From positions 29,810,004-29,874,003 of the forward strand of contig OZ037765.1 in NCBI GenBank assembly GCA_964035545.1: 64,000 nucleotides of DNA, written 5' to 3'. The notes below the pieces were generated by a model. It searched no databases, was not told where the DNA came from, and was given only the letters and a program-made list of their open reading frames with translations. A program made the translations under genes and the position numbers. Every line of letters starts with the position of its first letter. The stretch's first letter is position 1. Positions 47,987 through 60,443 of this stretch are shown here, one piece after another. The stretch comes from Bugula neritina. Lineage: Eukaryota > Bryozoa > Gymnolaemata > Cheilostomatida > Bugulidae.

Positions 47987-50900
47987 ATGGGAAAAAGCAG
48001 AATCAACATTATCATGTCAAGAAGTAAATTAAAGAGGTTTACAGTTGCAGTAGTACTTTTAGCTACTCTTAGCAATAATATATTAGCACGAGAGCCTCCA
48101 GCTGATAACGTCTTAACAGACTTCATGAAATTCAATGGAATACCAACAAAGATTCCGCTTGGGTTATTATCAGAATCTCAAGATATTGAGGACATAGAAC
48201 TTGTGAATGGGACATGTTTTAAATACGGGTTACACTCTTTCAACAGATGTAAGTACTATTCGGACTGCTGTCTTATGACTTCTGCTAAACCCCTGGAGCA
48301 GCTGGCTTACAACACATTTTCATGTCATGATAACTTCTACATTGTGGATAAATGTCCCCAGAAAACTCCGAATAAGGAACTGAAGGCTTTATGTGAAGAG
48401 TTCAGCTCTACAGAGTCTGGTAAGTATCGAGAATGAAGTTGAGCTTTCAATAACTTAGTATTGATTCCAAAAATACAGTAAAGCTCTATGGCTCTTATAA
48501 ACTTAAATTTTAAAACTTGGGTTTGATATCATGAGGTTTTGCTAGTTAGTACTGCAGCGTAATAGTAATATGCAATGAATGCTATTCTTTGACATGAGCT
48601 ACTTGTTTACTTATATTGCAGCAGCATAAACTTATGATGCAAAAGAAAGAAACTAGTTCACTAGCACTGCGTTTCCATGACTGCGCATAATGCGAATGAA
48701 TGCTTCGTACGGATTATTTGTGGTTTGTGGTTTGCATTACCTTATAGTTGCGGTTTCATCCGATGTAACTGTTTCCATTAGCCGGATGAAAAAATCCATT
48801 CGCATAATGCGATAATGGAAACGCAGTGTAGATGCAAGTATAGCAGAAATAGCACAATACGTTATACTCATCATATTTACCCTTCTACTAGCTACACAGT
48901 TGTATATCATTTGCAGATCTATCGCTGAAACGTTGGCCAGTACGAGGTCTGGTGAATCATCTCACCTATAAAAATGTTTTCTGCGCCATGTGCAATGGTA
49001 TTGATCCTCAGGCCCGTGTGCGTTTTGCTGATCAGTTATGGTTTGGTGATCCAAATAAGATAAATGATAGTGTGAGTACCATGGAATGGTGGCCAGCAAA
49101 GGTAGAGTGTAGCTCTGTGGCTATTGACAAATATCTCTCTTCAGATACTGACCACAAAAGTCTAATAACTCTAGTAAAAGAGTGAGTATTTAAGAAATAT
49201 TTTCTACTTCCTTTTCTCTCTCTCCTCTCCCTCTCTTTGTCTCTGTCTGTTTCTCTCTCTTGTGGTTTGAGTAGCAGGTTGTAACTGTAACAAAAGTATA
49301 ATTTTTTTCAAAAACAGCATACTCGGGTATTTTGACATTTATACTCTGATTCAGCACATGGTCATCTCCTTTAGCAGCAATAACATGATTATGATAATTA
49401 ATGGTTATGGCTTGAATTTGACAGAAGGTTGGTTTCTTTTCCTAAGCTATGGCTTGATTTCTTTGACCAGAATGTAGCATAACATGTTGGGGGTTCACCC
49501 TAACTCTATGTAGCGTTAAGTTTACCCAGTAATCCCCGTGGTGTAATGGTTAGCATACTTGCTTGCAAGCTGGAGATCTCAAGTTCGATTCCCAGTGAAG
49601 GCAATTATTTTTCACTTTATATATAAAAATGCTGCATCACAAAAATAGATGGTGGTGATGCATGCATCTCCTCTGATGGGTGTGAAAATCAATATGCCAA
49701 CATTCAGCTTCTGAAAAATTATATATTCTATTTTCCTGCACAGATGTGATTGCCAGTGCTAAATAGCTTCTACATAATAAAATAATTTTTAAAATAGCTT
49801 TACTTAAGCTAAATTTAGAAGCAGTATTATATACCTGTAGTTTTTGCACACTACCATTAAAAGAGCTAAGAGACATTGCCTGCAGTTTGAGTTTTTTAAA
49901 GTATAAACATCTTTCACAAGGCAGTTAGCACTTTTTATAGTTTTTTTCAGTCTTGGCCAGTGTTGTACAATACATACCATTTTTAAGAATTTTAGAATTT
50001 ACATTTCGATAAAAAAGTCTTTATATTACAGGGTTTATCTTGAAAGTTAGATTATTAGAACTTATTAATGTACAATCAATATAAATGATGCAGCTAGTGA
50101 CAATTTTTGAGTTTTATAAATGTAATGGCTATTGTATTATATGATATGCATCATGGTCTTTGTTCTGCAGATCCTGCAAGACGTTATACTTGCCCCCAGA
50201 ATCTCCAGATCTGTGTTGGGATGCTGTTAGGAAATGTCCTACAAATTCTAATAGCGAGTTAAAGACCCTTTGTGAGAAAGGACCTGTCAACTATATTAAC
50301 ATCACAAACTTAGATTTGGTATATCGCAACCAGTTCTGTGCCTTGTGTCATGGTGTGGATCTTTTACTGGATAAAGTTGCTATACCTCAGCTGCCCAATA
50401 TGACTGCTTTAATGTTGGAACTTTTTTGGGACAAGAAAAGCAATAAACTTAAAATAAAACAAGATCTGTTTTCACAAGAGAGCGATAAGACATTGATGTT
50501 TGCAAGACCAACTATGTTCAACTTGACAGAGTTATCTAACAGTTTTACGGACTTTAAAATTGATGGAGATTTTGAGTGTTCTTTTTTCGCAGATCAAACG
50601 GCAAGTTATTGTAATGATCGCATAGCACAGCTAAATAGTTCTTCTGGAACTAATATCACCACTGTGCCAGTGTGGAACTTGGGATCCATGGCTTGCTTTA
50701 GCAACGTGAGGAAGATATGTGACCGGTTTCTCATTCCACAAGTTGTGAGTGATGAGATATGCACAAAATCAGGGTGTGGATTTGGACATGTCCTTGACCC
50801 CGACACTTTGCAGTGTTATAATCTGAACACTTTTGGTTCAGTCAGCAACATAGTCATAGAAAACAGTGACTTGCAGTGGCACTCACACTCAGTTTGTGCT

Positions 50901-52293
50901 TACCAGAGTCGATGCAAAGCTGTGGAGTTGGGAATAAAGAAAGAGCACGAGTTGAATTGTTACTGTGATGAATACTGTAGGTATTTTAATGATTGCTGTG
51001 AAGATTCACCGCACCAATCTACCAAACAGACAGTCCTAGAAGTTGGGACATTTTCCTGTGTGTATGACAGATCTGAGTTGAAAAGTGGAGGAGATACTGA
51101 GGGCCGTTCATGGGGGATAATGCAAGTGGAAGCGTGTCCAAAATCGTATAACAACAGTGAAATGAAAGATCTATGTGAGAACCGTCCCAAAAACAAAAAG
51201 TTAAGTTACCAAAACATCCCAGTCACCTCTCTGGATACTGGATTAAGGTAATTTGGTTTTTTATTATAAAAAGATATTGTAAAATGAAAGTTTATTAATA
51301 AAAATTAATAAATTCAATCAGCACATTTTAATAGACTAAAAGTTTTGGGCTGGTTATCGATTGAACACAATACTCAGAGAACTAGGTTTTCCCACATATG
51401 CTGATTAATGCAATAGAACAAAGAAAAATAAGGATAAGAGAATGAATAAAAACAGTATAAAGCGAAATATTACATTTAAATGAAGGTATAACAGTAAACT
51501 ATAGTGCTATGAGAGCTGCATTATGAGGCTATGAAAGAGAATAATGGTTAAGGCAAATTCAATTTACCAGTGAAGGATTTTTTGGCAAAAACACACTGCA
51601 TATTTACCATCTATCAAAATCAGTGTATTATAGTTAGCTACAAGATATTTTTATGCAATATTTTATGTATTTTTTAAGTTTATTGGTTAAATGAGTCATC
51701 TTTTAAATGAGTCATCTTATCTAATATTTGACTTAAAAATCAGCTTATTTGAAGGAAATAAACCAACCTGAGCCATGACTCACTTGTAGTTAATTCTACA
51801 TAATTTTATCAAAAGCCATTATTTTGAAAGGTATTTATAATATTTACAGGTACGCCAACCTATACTGTGCCATATGCAACAACGTCAAAGATATTCGTTA
51901 TTGGAGGGTAGATGTGGGTTGCCTTCATGTGGCTAATGATAAGTGCAATTATGTTCCGAAATCACTCAGCCGAGAAAAACTTTTTCTTCCTAATGTATTC
52001 CGGAAGAATCCAACCGTAACTGAACTGAAACACAGCAAGTGAGTTATTTTTAGAGTAAATTAATAATTTATTTTATTCATGCTGTCACTTCACAGCATGT
52101 AGTAGCAAAGTTAAGGTGTCTCTGGTGTCTATCAGGAACTGTGATTCTCCTACAACTAGCTTTGATTAACTTCATAGTCTGCAATAGTTGTTCTGACTGA
52201 TAAACCTAATAAGAAATCTTCTGAGTATTATTAGATTTTCTTCTTTATAATTATTACTAATTATTGAGTTGAAAAGGCATGAACATATATTTG

Positions 52294-52381
<88 letters not shown>

Positions 52382-54639
52382 TGTGTGTGTGTGTATTCAG
52401 CTTATAATGCAAATATACCTTTATTAGGAACATATAACTTGTTATAATTATAGCCCAATCAGCCACTTTAACTGCATTGTTGATGCTAGCAAATGCACTT
52501 GTTAAAAATAGTTGTAAATAACATGCTCTGTTCTTTTTCCTCTATGATTGCAGATGCCAGATAAAGCAATACTCACCTCCATTAGAGTTGATAGATTCAG
52601 TTCGAAGGTGCAAATTTGATGCAGCAAACTATGTAGCTTCATGTCCCAAACACGCTGAACATTGGAAAATAGCAGACATGTGTTCGAATGGCCCCACTTC
52701 CTTTGTCTATGATAGCGGAGAATTGGAGAATCTAGTAGAGAAAATTTATTCTTTTCCAATCAACGACATTGACACTAGTTACGGGATAAATATTTTGAAG
52801 CATTTTCAAAAGAATAAATATAGGAACAGCTACTGTGCCAGTTGTAATGGTGTGGTCTGGCTTGGGTGTGATGCAAAACCAGATAATGTTATTACTGGAA
52901 CATCAGAATATGCAGTTGATCGATGGTTAAGGTATGAGAAGGACGTGATGAAGTTTTTATTCAATTATGAAATAGATTTGAACGAGAGAACATGTAACAT
53001 GAATTCAGATGCTGTGCTGCTATACAGTGACTTCAACACAACTCTAGACACTTGTTCAAACATAAGTGACCACCTTAAGCAGTGTGATTGTGACAGCATA
53101 CTAGACTTGGATTCAGAAACGTGTATTCCAACACCATTTGTGAATAGCAAGTGCAGAGAGAACAGATATGAACCAGAAACATTCAAAGTTGCAAATTATG
53201 GAATCAAACACTGTGGAAAAGGCATGAAATGTTTACCTTTGTCTATTCCTAGTGCAGTTGGTAAATGTTTTTGGTGTTTATACTTGAATGCAACAGGAGA
53301 TGATCGTCGGCTATCGTATGAGCAGTTCACTGGTAGCCCTTCTAAATATACAAACACTGTAAACAGCGCGGTGCATTGTCCTGCAGCTTATTTAATTAAA
53401 TGCAGTGTATCTGATATAAAAGATTCCTATTGTGCAGAAAACTTTTTTACTTCTGCAATAGGTTCTAGTGCGTTTAGTAAGAAGATAACTCCAAAGACTT
53501 CTCTTCTTAATTCTTTAGCAATTTCGTACAAACCAACTAAATTTAACTTTCAAGCTCACATAGAAAAGTTGGCTTCACTTGGTGTCGAGCTTTTGTTTTC
53601 AACATTTAATGATGACAATTTAAACAGTCAATGCGTGGAATACTCACTAACAAGGAACCATACTAGTTGGCTAATCTGCAAAAATGGTGAGTTACACAGA
53701 ACCTTAGATCAAGCTCATTATGATGACTACCTATTGTGGAATGATGAGATACGAGTCTGCACCAAAACTGCTGTACCGGAATTTATTCTCGCAACTCACG
53801 ACTACGTCTTTTCTTCAATATCCATTCTGGTCATTTTAATCTACATTATTTATTATTTTACTAAATTGAAAAGGACTGTGACAGGAAACTTTGTCGTAAG
53901 TTCTATGATTACACTGATGTGTGGATTAGTGTTTTACTGCCTCATTAACGAGAAGAATTCTTTCCTATCTTGTCAGATAATTGCTTCCTGTACTCAGTAC
54001 TTCCTTATTGCTGTACACACGTGGACAAATGCTATTGGAATTTTAATGGTAAAAGGCATTTCCTCTCTTAAACTTGCCAGTCAATCTAGTTGGAAAAAGT
54101 ATGTTTATTATGCTGCATATGCCTGGCTCACCCCGTTCATATTTGTCATAATTGCTTACTCTGTTGATGCAGTTGAACCCCACAATCTATATCCAGTGTT
54201 TTCTAACCAAATTTGCTTTATTTCACGTGGATGGATAAGACTATTAGTTTTCACTGGGCCCATATATTTATTAGTGGTGGTAAACATTACAGTGTGCATT
54301 ATAGCAAGTGTCATCGTCATAAAATCAGGAAATAAAATAACAGTTGACAAGCAAAGAACTCTCAAGAAAGTGATTACAATTATTAAACTCCAAATAATTT
54401 TTGGAATTCACTGGATTATTCTACTTTTTACGGAAATCAAAGGTCCACATCAGACTGGCCTATGGATTGCTCTCAATGTGTTTATGACATTACAAGGAGT
54501 CATAGCAGTGCTAGCCCAGTTGGTTACTTCTGCAAACATTAGAAGGTGTACGAAATGGTTTAATTCAAAGGTTGGACATTATAACCTAAAGAATTCACGG
54601 ATGGCCTTAAACAAAGCTGTTGAACAGGAGTTTCAGTAA
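47987..54639 (+). CDS. Methuselah-like 7TM receptor with somatomedin-B and repeated Cys modules
   Basis: Five exons join in phase: 47987-48419, 48917-49181, 50171-51247, 51850-52038 and 52554-54639 (1349 aa). A signal peptide (VAVVLLATLSNNILA, about residues 18-33) precedes a long Cys-rich ectodomain. Somatomedin-B-like knots are visible in exon 1 (CFKYGLHSFNRCKYYSDCC) and, more completely, in exon 3 (NCYCDEYCRYFNDCC). A separate module with the core Y-x-N-x-x-C-A-x-C-N/H occurs four times: YKNVFCAMCNG, YRNQFCALCHG, YANLYCAICNN and YRNSYCASCNG. Each is preceded by a KCP/SCP...LC stretch except where the exon is short. The last exon adds seven membrane helices (from YVFSSISILVILIYIIYYF to LNVFMTLQGVIAVLAQL), with WLTPFIFVIIAYSVD and CFISRGWIRLLVF in secretin-superfamily style and a short cytoplasmic tail. 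No GPS cleavage motif is seen. The ligand is unknown; peptide or glycan sensing is inference. Confidence 0.85.
48665..48828. mobile_element. CACTG-ended MITE in receptor intron 1
   Basis: A 164-bp element has terminal inverted repeats of about 31 bp with a few mismatches: cactgcgtttccatgactgcg at the left, and at the right the reverse complement of cactgcgtttccattatcgc. Both inner arms also share cgcataatgcgaat. The element is flanked by tag on both sides (..actag before, tagatg after). That fits a 3-bp target duplication, as made by CACTA/EnSpm-type transposases. It is too short to encode a protein, so it is non-autonomous. Confidence 0.75.
49534..49604 (+). tRNA. tRNA-like sequence, probably tRNA-derived SINE head or pseudogene
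   Basis: The stretch carries a recognisable box A (gtggtgtaatggttagca) and box B (agttcgattcc) at tRNA spacing, and ends ggca. The acceptor arms pair poorly. The anticodon region (acttgcttgcaagctgg) does not give a clean 5-bp stem, although a loop reading gca (Cys) or tgc (Ala) is possible. It lies in intron 2 of the receptor gene, in sense orientation. A SINE head or decayed tRNA copy is more likely than a working tRNA. Confidence 0.45.
52297..52394. repeat. (GT)n / (GCGT)n microsatellite
   Basis: About 100 bp of gt dinucleotides with a central block of gcgt tetranucleotides, in intron 4 of the receptor gene, about 160 bp before the last exon. The compound structure is potentially Z-DNA-forming and is probably length-polymorphic. 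Confidence 0.95.
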
Positions 54640-55670
54640 TTAACAGAGATTATTGTTTTATCAAAGATGTTTACAACATACATATGTTACTTTGTATACA
54701 ATGAGAAATATTCTACAATGAGTGCTCAATTTGTGATTGACTTTTTGGTCATTACGATTTTATGTTTATTAAGCAAAGATTTGTTTAAAGTATTAACAGC
54801 TAATTAATATTTCAATATGTCTTTTGCATATAACAAATTAGCAATAGAATTTTAATTTGGTGGGTTTGGCTACTGTAACGCTTTTTCTATATATTAGTCA
54901 TTAGTGAGTACCTCAATATTGCCTCTGCTTTACCCTTATAGCTTTCTAAAGTATACTACAATTTACAAATAGATGTATACCAGTTATTACATTATTAACT
55001 AATTACTAAAGTACTTATGATTTTATTGTTAGCCAGATGTCATGTAATTTGCCAATAAACAAAAGGTAGACGGATTTTTTACTAGTGATTCTTAGCCTTG
55101 TATAAATCTGTTTGTAAATTAACAGTTTATTCATTCATTTTATTTATATTTATGATATTTGTTTATGCTATGTTTGCTTTATAGATTCAGAGACCGGTCA
55201 AAGAGTTTAAGATAGTTTATTGCTCAAGATATTAAAGGTCCACTCTGGATAGATCTAAAAGCACAAACTGACTATTATTAATAACACGAATAACATAGTA
55301 TAAAGTATAAACCTTTACAAACAAAGACAAAGCTTATTCAGCATATCATCAACAATATTATATGAAATTGAATGATTTACAATTATTTAAATATAGTTGA
55401 GGGTCAGTTTAAATTACACTCTTTAACAGAAATTTTTTTCTACATGTAAAACGTAACATGCTATTGTACATTTTAAGTTATTTAAATAATATTTAGCTTC
55501 TAAGTAATAAGTATGCACACCAATATGTTCTCAAGGGGGGTAACTTTATTGTCCACTCAGTGTTCGCACTTAATAAATTAGGGTTAAAGTTCGTCTGCAA
55601 GCAAACAACGAAATGGAATCGCTTTCTTTAAAAGAAAAAAGGGCTAGCTTTTGTTTTTGTGAGAAGACTA

Positions 55671-55801
55671 TTAATATTGCTCCCCAAACAGTACAAGTTC
55701 TGTTGAAGAATTGAGGTTATGAAAGTCTGCTGCATCTTCAGTTACTTTTAAATTTTGTTTCACATGTTCATTGAGTTGCCCTCCTGCGCAACTGTATGCG
55801 T
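55671..55801 (-). CDS. Candidate terminal exon of an unassembled gene
   Basis: The minus-strand frame is open from a gtcgcag-type acceptor at about 55802 to a TAA at 55671-55673. It is protein-like: AYSCAGGQLNEHVKQNLK, then EDAADFHNLNSSTELVLFGE. A polyadenylation signal (aataaa, minus strand, about 55546-55551) follows at a suitable distance. I could not connect it to upstream exons with certainty. The product is unknown. The composition is less AT-driven than neighbouring frames, which is the main support. Confidence 0.35.
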
Positions 55802-55959
55802 CTGCGACTTAGATGTTCCTGGGTACAGCCTGGCCCCTCTAGCTCAACTTTGGCTCTATTCAACGAAGAAACTTTATCATATCACAAGTATACACGTTTT
55901 CTGTGAATAAAGCTATGTAAGTCACTAAGCAGTAAGTGGGTAAAATAAAAATATTACTA

Positions 55960-56180
55960 TCAGTATGAGTATCAGTATGACGATGAGTCATAGCTGTAAT
56001 AGTAATACTAATACTAATACTAATAGTAATAGTAATACTAATACTAATACTTTAGGCTAATACTAATAGAGTAATAGTAATACTAATACTAATACTAATA
56101 GCAGTGCTCTTAGTCTTACTTCTTAGTATTACTATTAGTATTAATATTGCTATTAGTATTAGTATTAGCATAAGATTAAA
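55960..56180. repeat. Degenerate tag/taa triplet repeat field
   Basis: Mixed actaatagtaatac / tactattagtatt words of the same kind as in PLEKHA8 intron 1, including a near-exact repeat of actaatactaatactaat at about 56007 and 56037. It shows no coding content. The inverted orientation of the two halves (aatagtaa, then ttactatt) gives a potential hairpin. Confidence 0.75.
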
Positions 56181-56963
56181 ATTGAGTGTAGTATTAACTC
56201 TAAGAGTAAGTGTAATCACAGCTTACTAGCTGAAACCCTAAGTCATTCTTTTAGAAAAAGATGGCAGTATCAGAATTTCAAAATGAGAATTGTTATCTTA
56301 TAGTGAGTTATTATATTGGTATTTAGAAAGTGTGCTATGGCAATTATATTTCTAATGTCCATTTTAGCTTTAAAATTGGCAAATAAACTGAGAGAAACAA
56401 TGCAGTTGATGAATGCAGTGTGGGATGAAGAAATAAAGCAATACCCAAGTAGCACATGATGACAATGATGATACTAAATATGTTTAAATTATTTAGAGAT
56501 TAATATAGTTGTGTGCTGATTGCTATACTAATGTTGTGATTATTATTTAATCACTCATTTAATATGTAGTAATTATATAATTAATGTTTTAATCACCCTG
56601 ATTATCATTGTGGTCACTATTAGTATTTGTGCGTTTTCAGCTTGATCAACCAAAAGTTTTTAATAATAACTTCAATAATCATGCGACAGAATAACTGCCC
56701 AACTTATGGCTATGCAAAATAAATACATTTCAACTCCAAATTAGAGTTTTAATGTCAAATTAACATGATATTTGTTCCAATTGTTGCAGTAGTTTGAGCC
56801 ATATTGTCAGCATGAGTGTTGAGTATTTTCATTAATGATGGTAGGCCCAATGACCTGTATTATGGAAAATACAACTTGTATGCTACAAGTAAAAGTAATA
56901 AAAACTAACTCAAATTCGTTTCACCACTAATAGACTATTTTTTCATTCAAAATAAATATTTTA

Positions 56964-57150
56964 GGTGAAAATGGTAATGGCACAAATGGAAAGTAGGTAA
57001 AAATGGCAAACTGATCTTTGATTTTCCCAAACCTTGAACCCAAGCCCCCAACTCCCACTCCAAACTCTAATATTGAAAATGTGCCACTTTTACCTACTTT
57101 GCCACCTGTGCTATTATTACCTGTGCCATTATTACCATGCCATTTTTACC
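56964..57150. mobile_element. Foldback (inverted-repeat) element
   Basis: The left arm 56964-57010 (ggtgaaaatggtaatggcac..aagtaggtaaaaatggcaaa) is matched in reverse complement by the right arm 57078-57150. The right arm contains the same words plus about 25 bp of internally duplicated aataatggcacaggt sequence. The 67-bp centre is unrelated. No coding capacity and no clear target duplication are visible. A foldback or MITE-type element is likely. Confidence 0.55.
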
Positions 57151-60100
57151 AGACACCGAAATAAATTGAATCAAGTTTTTTTTTACAGCCTTTCAATAAT
57201 AGGATTTATTTGTATAAATGTAATTAATTTTTTAAAGTCCCCATAACTATTAGGTAGCTTCAATGTCTTTATCTAACTGCCAGAATATTTAAACTTACAA
57301 ATGTATTATAATTATATACAATATTGTTGTTGTGATGAAATTCATTGTGATTATTAAACAGTGTTGCTTTATGATTGAAGCAGCTTGTAGATGCTCAAAA
57401 ATCACTTTCTCATCCTTATTTCAAGTTATGACATAAAAGCTGCTGTAACTTAAACTAAAACTTTTTTTCGTGCTAAAATTTAAAATGTTTTATTTTCTTA
57501 CTAATAGAATACAGTTTTTCTTAGGCAATCTGTGCCCTAAGAATTTAATTCTGATCTAAAGCCCACCTTTCATTATAAGTTTTGTACTTGCCATTTTTTG
57601 CATTGATTTTATGTTGATAAATTCTTACATGTTGTATAGTGAGAATCACAAGTAGGTTCTAGTATATAGATTAGCGACAAATACTGTTGTCTCAGGTTTT
57701 GAAACTTTGATTTATTTGAGTAAGTTCTTTTCTACAAAGCTTTGACAGATGATGACAAGCAGAAATAATTATTTACGTAGTATCTCTTATTTTTGCTAGT
57801 GCAGTCCAACGTTTGCATGATCTACCATTACATTAGAATTAACAACTTATACTGTTATGAATAATGACAATCAATTTGAACCGGCAAGATAACTGCATTC
57901 TATTGGTTTTCTCTTGAAATAAGTTACATTAAACTATGTAATTATAAGTTGAAGCATTTTATATATGTACGTGATATTTTTATTTTAGGTCAACCTATTT
58001 AGTGCTCTCTGCAACGATGGATAAGAAAAGGAGGCTAAGAAAACTTTGGAGTTGTCATTCTGATCACAATTTTAGATTGAAGTAGCTGATAGTAAGTTAG
58101 TGTCTGAACATTGTTGAGAAAATAAGTTGGAAGTTTACTCAAGTGTGGTCACTAAGTCATTTATGGCCTGTACTAGCTGCAGTGCTATTGCATCATGGAG
58201 CCTTGTCAGCAATATTTTTTTCTTTTTCAGTTATATACATGTGTTTTTTTTTTACTTTACACTAAGTATAACAAACACAAACAAAACGAAAATAATAATT
58301 TGTGTGTGTTCATTCTTTGGAATATCTGCCATTGAGAAACAATAAAATCTCTTAGAACCAAATTCAAAGGAAAAATCAGCACTTGGTTTGCTCTGCAGGT
58401 GGCAAAATGATCAAATTGATAGAGTATCTTAGTTTGAAAAAATATGTGCTAGCTCTACTTCTCTCCTAGTATGTTTTCATTATTCACTCATGCCAATATT
58501 ATAGCTCTTGTGGGCTCAGAAAGTAACACTTGGTTGATGATAGCTGTTGTCGAATGAAGTTTCTGTTGATTGATTTCATGTTTTCTATCTGTTTTGATCT
58601 CTCTGTAAATTGGCAGAGACATTGCTAGGCGAGGTTATGAGCAGTACTTTAAAAAACTAATGTTGGCCGCCTATAAAAAATTGAGAAAGAATGAGAATGT
58701 CATTTAAATACTTCATGTTGGACAGCAATTCTATTATACTAGCTTTTTATTAATCTCTTGGAAATATTTATTGATTTGAAATAAAGTGGCTTTCTTTCCA
58801 TTTACTGCAACATTATTTATTTCTAAATTTTATTACAAATGAAAATTCACAGTTAATAAATGTTTTATTTCAACTGTATATTATGTGCTATTGTATCTGG
58901 GGTCAAAAGTTTCTTTAAAAGATATTTATTTTTTCATGGGATAAAAAAATTAAAGATATGTGAAAAATTACAATTTGCTTTTGAAACCTGCATACTTGTG
59001 AGGTCGACAATCCAAGAGAATTTAACAAATGTGTTTCACTTGAGATTTCCTTCGCTAGAAATCAGTTGCTCTCGAACTCTTGATTCATTGCTCATACTTC
59101 TTGACGTCTTATTCTCTTGCCAGTATTTTGGTCTTCTGTTGCTCATTAGTGAGTGAGTGACCTCCCCAAGTGTAAGTTATTTCATGATTTTATTTTAAAA
59201 TAACTTGCAGATTACACCTTTAATTTGCATCGCTCACATTTTTAGCTTTAACTTTTTCTAAAATTATATAACTTGTTTAGCCTATACTTTTTCTGCAATG
59301 CTTTCGTATGTCCATTGTGCCTGAAATGACAAACAAATATTCTTGAAACTGCAGTCTGTTAGTGGCAGCAAACTGGCAGTGATTAATTTATTGCTATTGT
59401 CAGTATATAATGTTATTTGTGCCTTTTATTATATGTATTAAATTATAACATAATGTTTTGGCAATCGATTTTCATGAAAACAACAGTTTACTAGTTATAT
59501 GATACCAAATCATTGCATTTAGTAAGTAACATTACTTAAATCTGACGAAACTGTCGAAAATAATATTTTGGCATGCTTGCATTTGAAGGATATTTTTATG
59601 TTTTGGCAAATTAGTTCAAGGTCTTCTGTCAACTGCACTTTCTATACTATTAATAATTTTGAGATCTACTCGGTGTGTGTATTTTGCATGAAGGTCTGTG
59701 CATAAAAGGCATATTCTGTGTTATCAGATGGCAATGGTGTTATTTAAATAGCTTGTGTGTGGTTGAATTATAGCTAAATTGCTCCCTTTCAATACATTTT
59801 CATTTTCTTAAATTGTAAAATTATATTTTTAAAAACTTTACACTGGTTAGAATGATAAATTTTCATGAATTATTGTATTAAAGTACTTTGATAAGATAGA
59901 AATATATAAACAAAATATTATTTTCCTTAAAAATGTCTGGAATGTTGGAACTTGATAATTGTATGCTATGTGCTGTAAAACAATGAAAATAACAATCAAA
60001 TAAATTAAGAGGCCATTGTAAATTTAGCCAATAGAATTGAAGAGTGTGGCAAAGTTCAACAATGGAAAATTCGCAACGTTGTCCTTCCTTTTGAGATAAA

Positions 60101-60443
60101 TTTCACTGGAAATCAGATTTTTAGTGCCATTCTCAAACTTCTATTTGCTTTATTGCTGCTTATATTTATCCGTGTATCTTCTTCTTGTCTTCTCATTCAT
60201 TCCCGACCTGGCTTTGCCAATGTAAGTGTTGAATTTTAAATATTTTTAGTCACAGCTTTCGATATGTCATTCATTATAGGTGTTGTATATTATTTTTGTC
60301 ATAGGTTTTGGTCTATCTTGCAATGGGATAAAATTCCAAGTTCAAGTATCTTAGTTTATATTTTTTAAACTGCTTTTGAATTGTATTTTTGCGATTTCTA
60401 ATAACTAGGAGAATTCATTTCTAATTTTTAGATTGGTAGTAAC

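Larger units (their letters stand above)
54640..60431. other. Largely gene-free stretch with scattered candidate exons
   Basis: About 5.8 kb, AT-rich. An aataaa on the plus strand at 55055-55060 could end the receptor transcript. On the minus strand a frame at about 55801-55671 ends EDAADFHNLNSSTELVLFGE(QY) and is followed by aataaa on that strand at about 55551-55546, as a terminal exon would be. Other candidates are plus 56261-56459, plus 58617-58707 and minus 59146-59040. They are described as separate findings because no complete gene could be assembled. A triplet repeat field lies at 55960-56180 and a foldback element at 56964-57150. Confidence 0.35.

Noticed and set aside
50606-51196. 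Minus-strand frames within receptor exon 3
   Set aside because: They are antisense shadows of the SMB-containing receptor exon.
52257-52466. Minus-strand frame of repeated Thr-His/Ala-Arg
   Set aside because: It is a translation of the (GT)n/(GCGT)n microsatellite.
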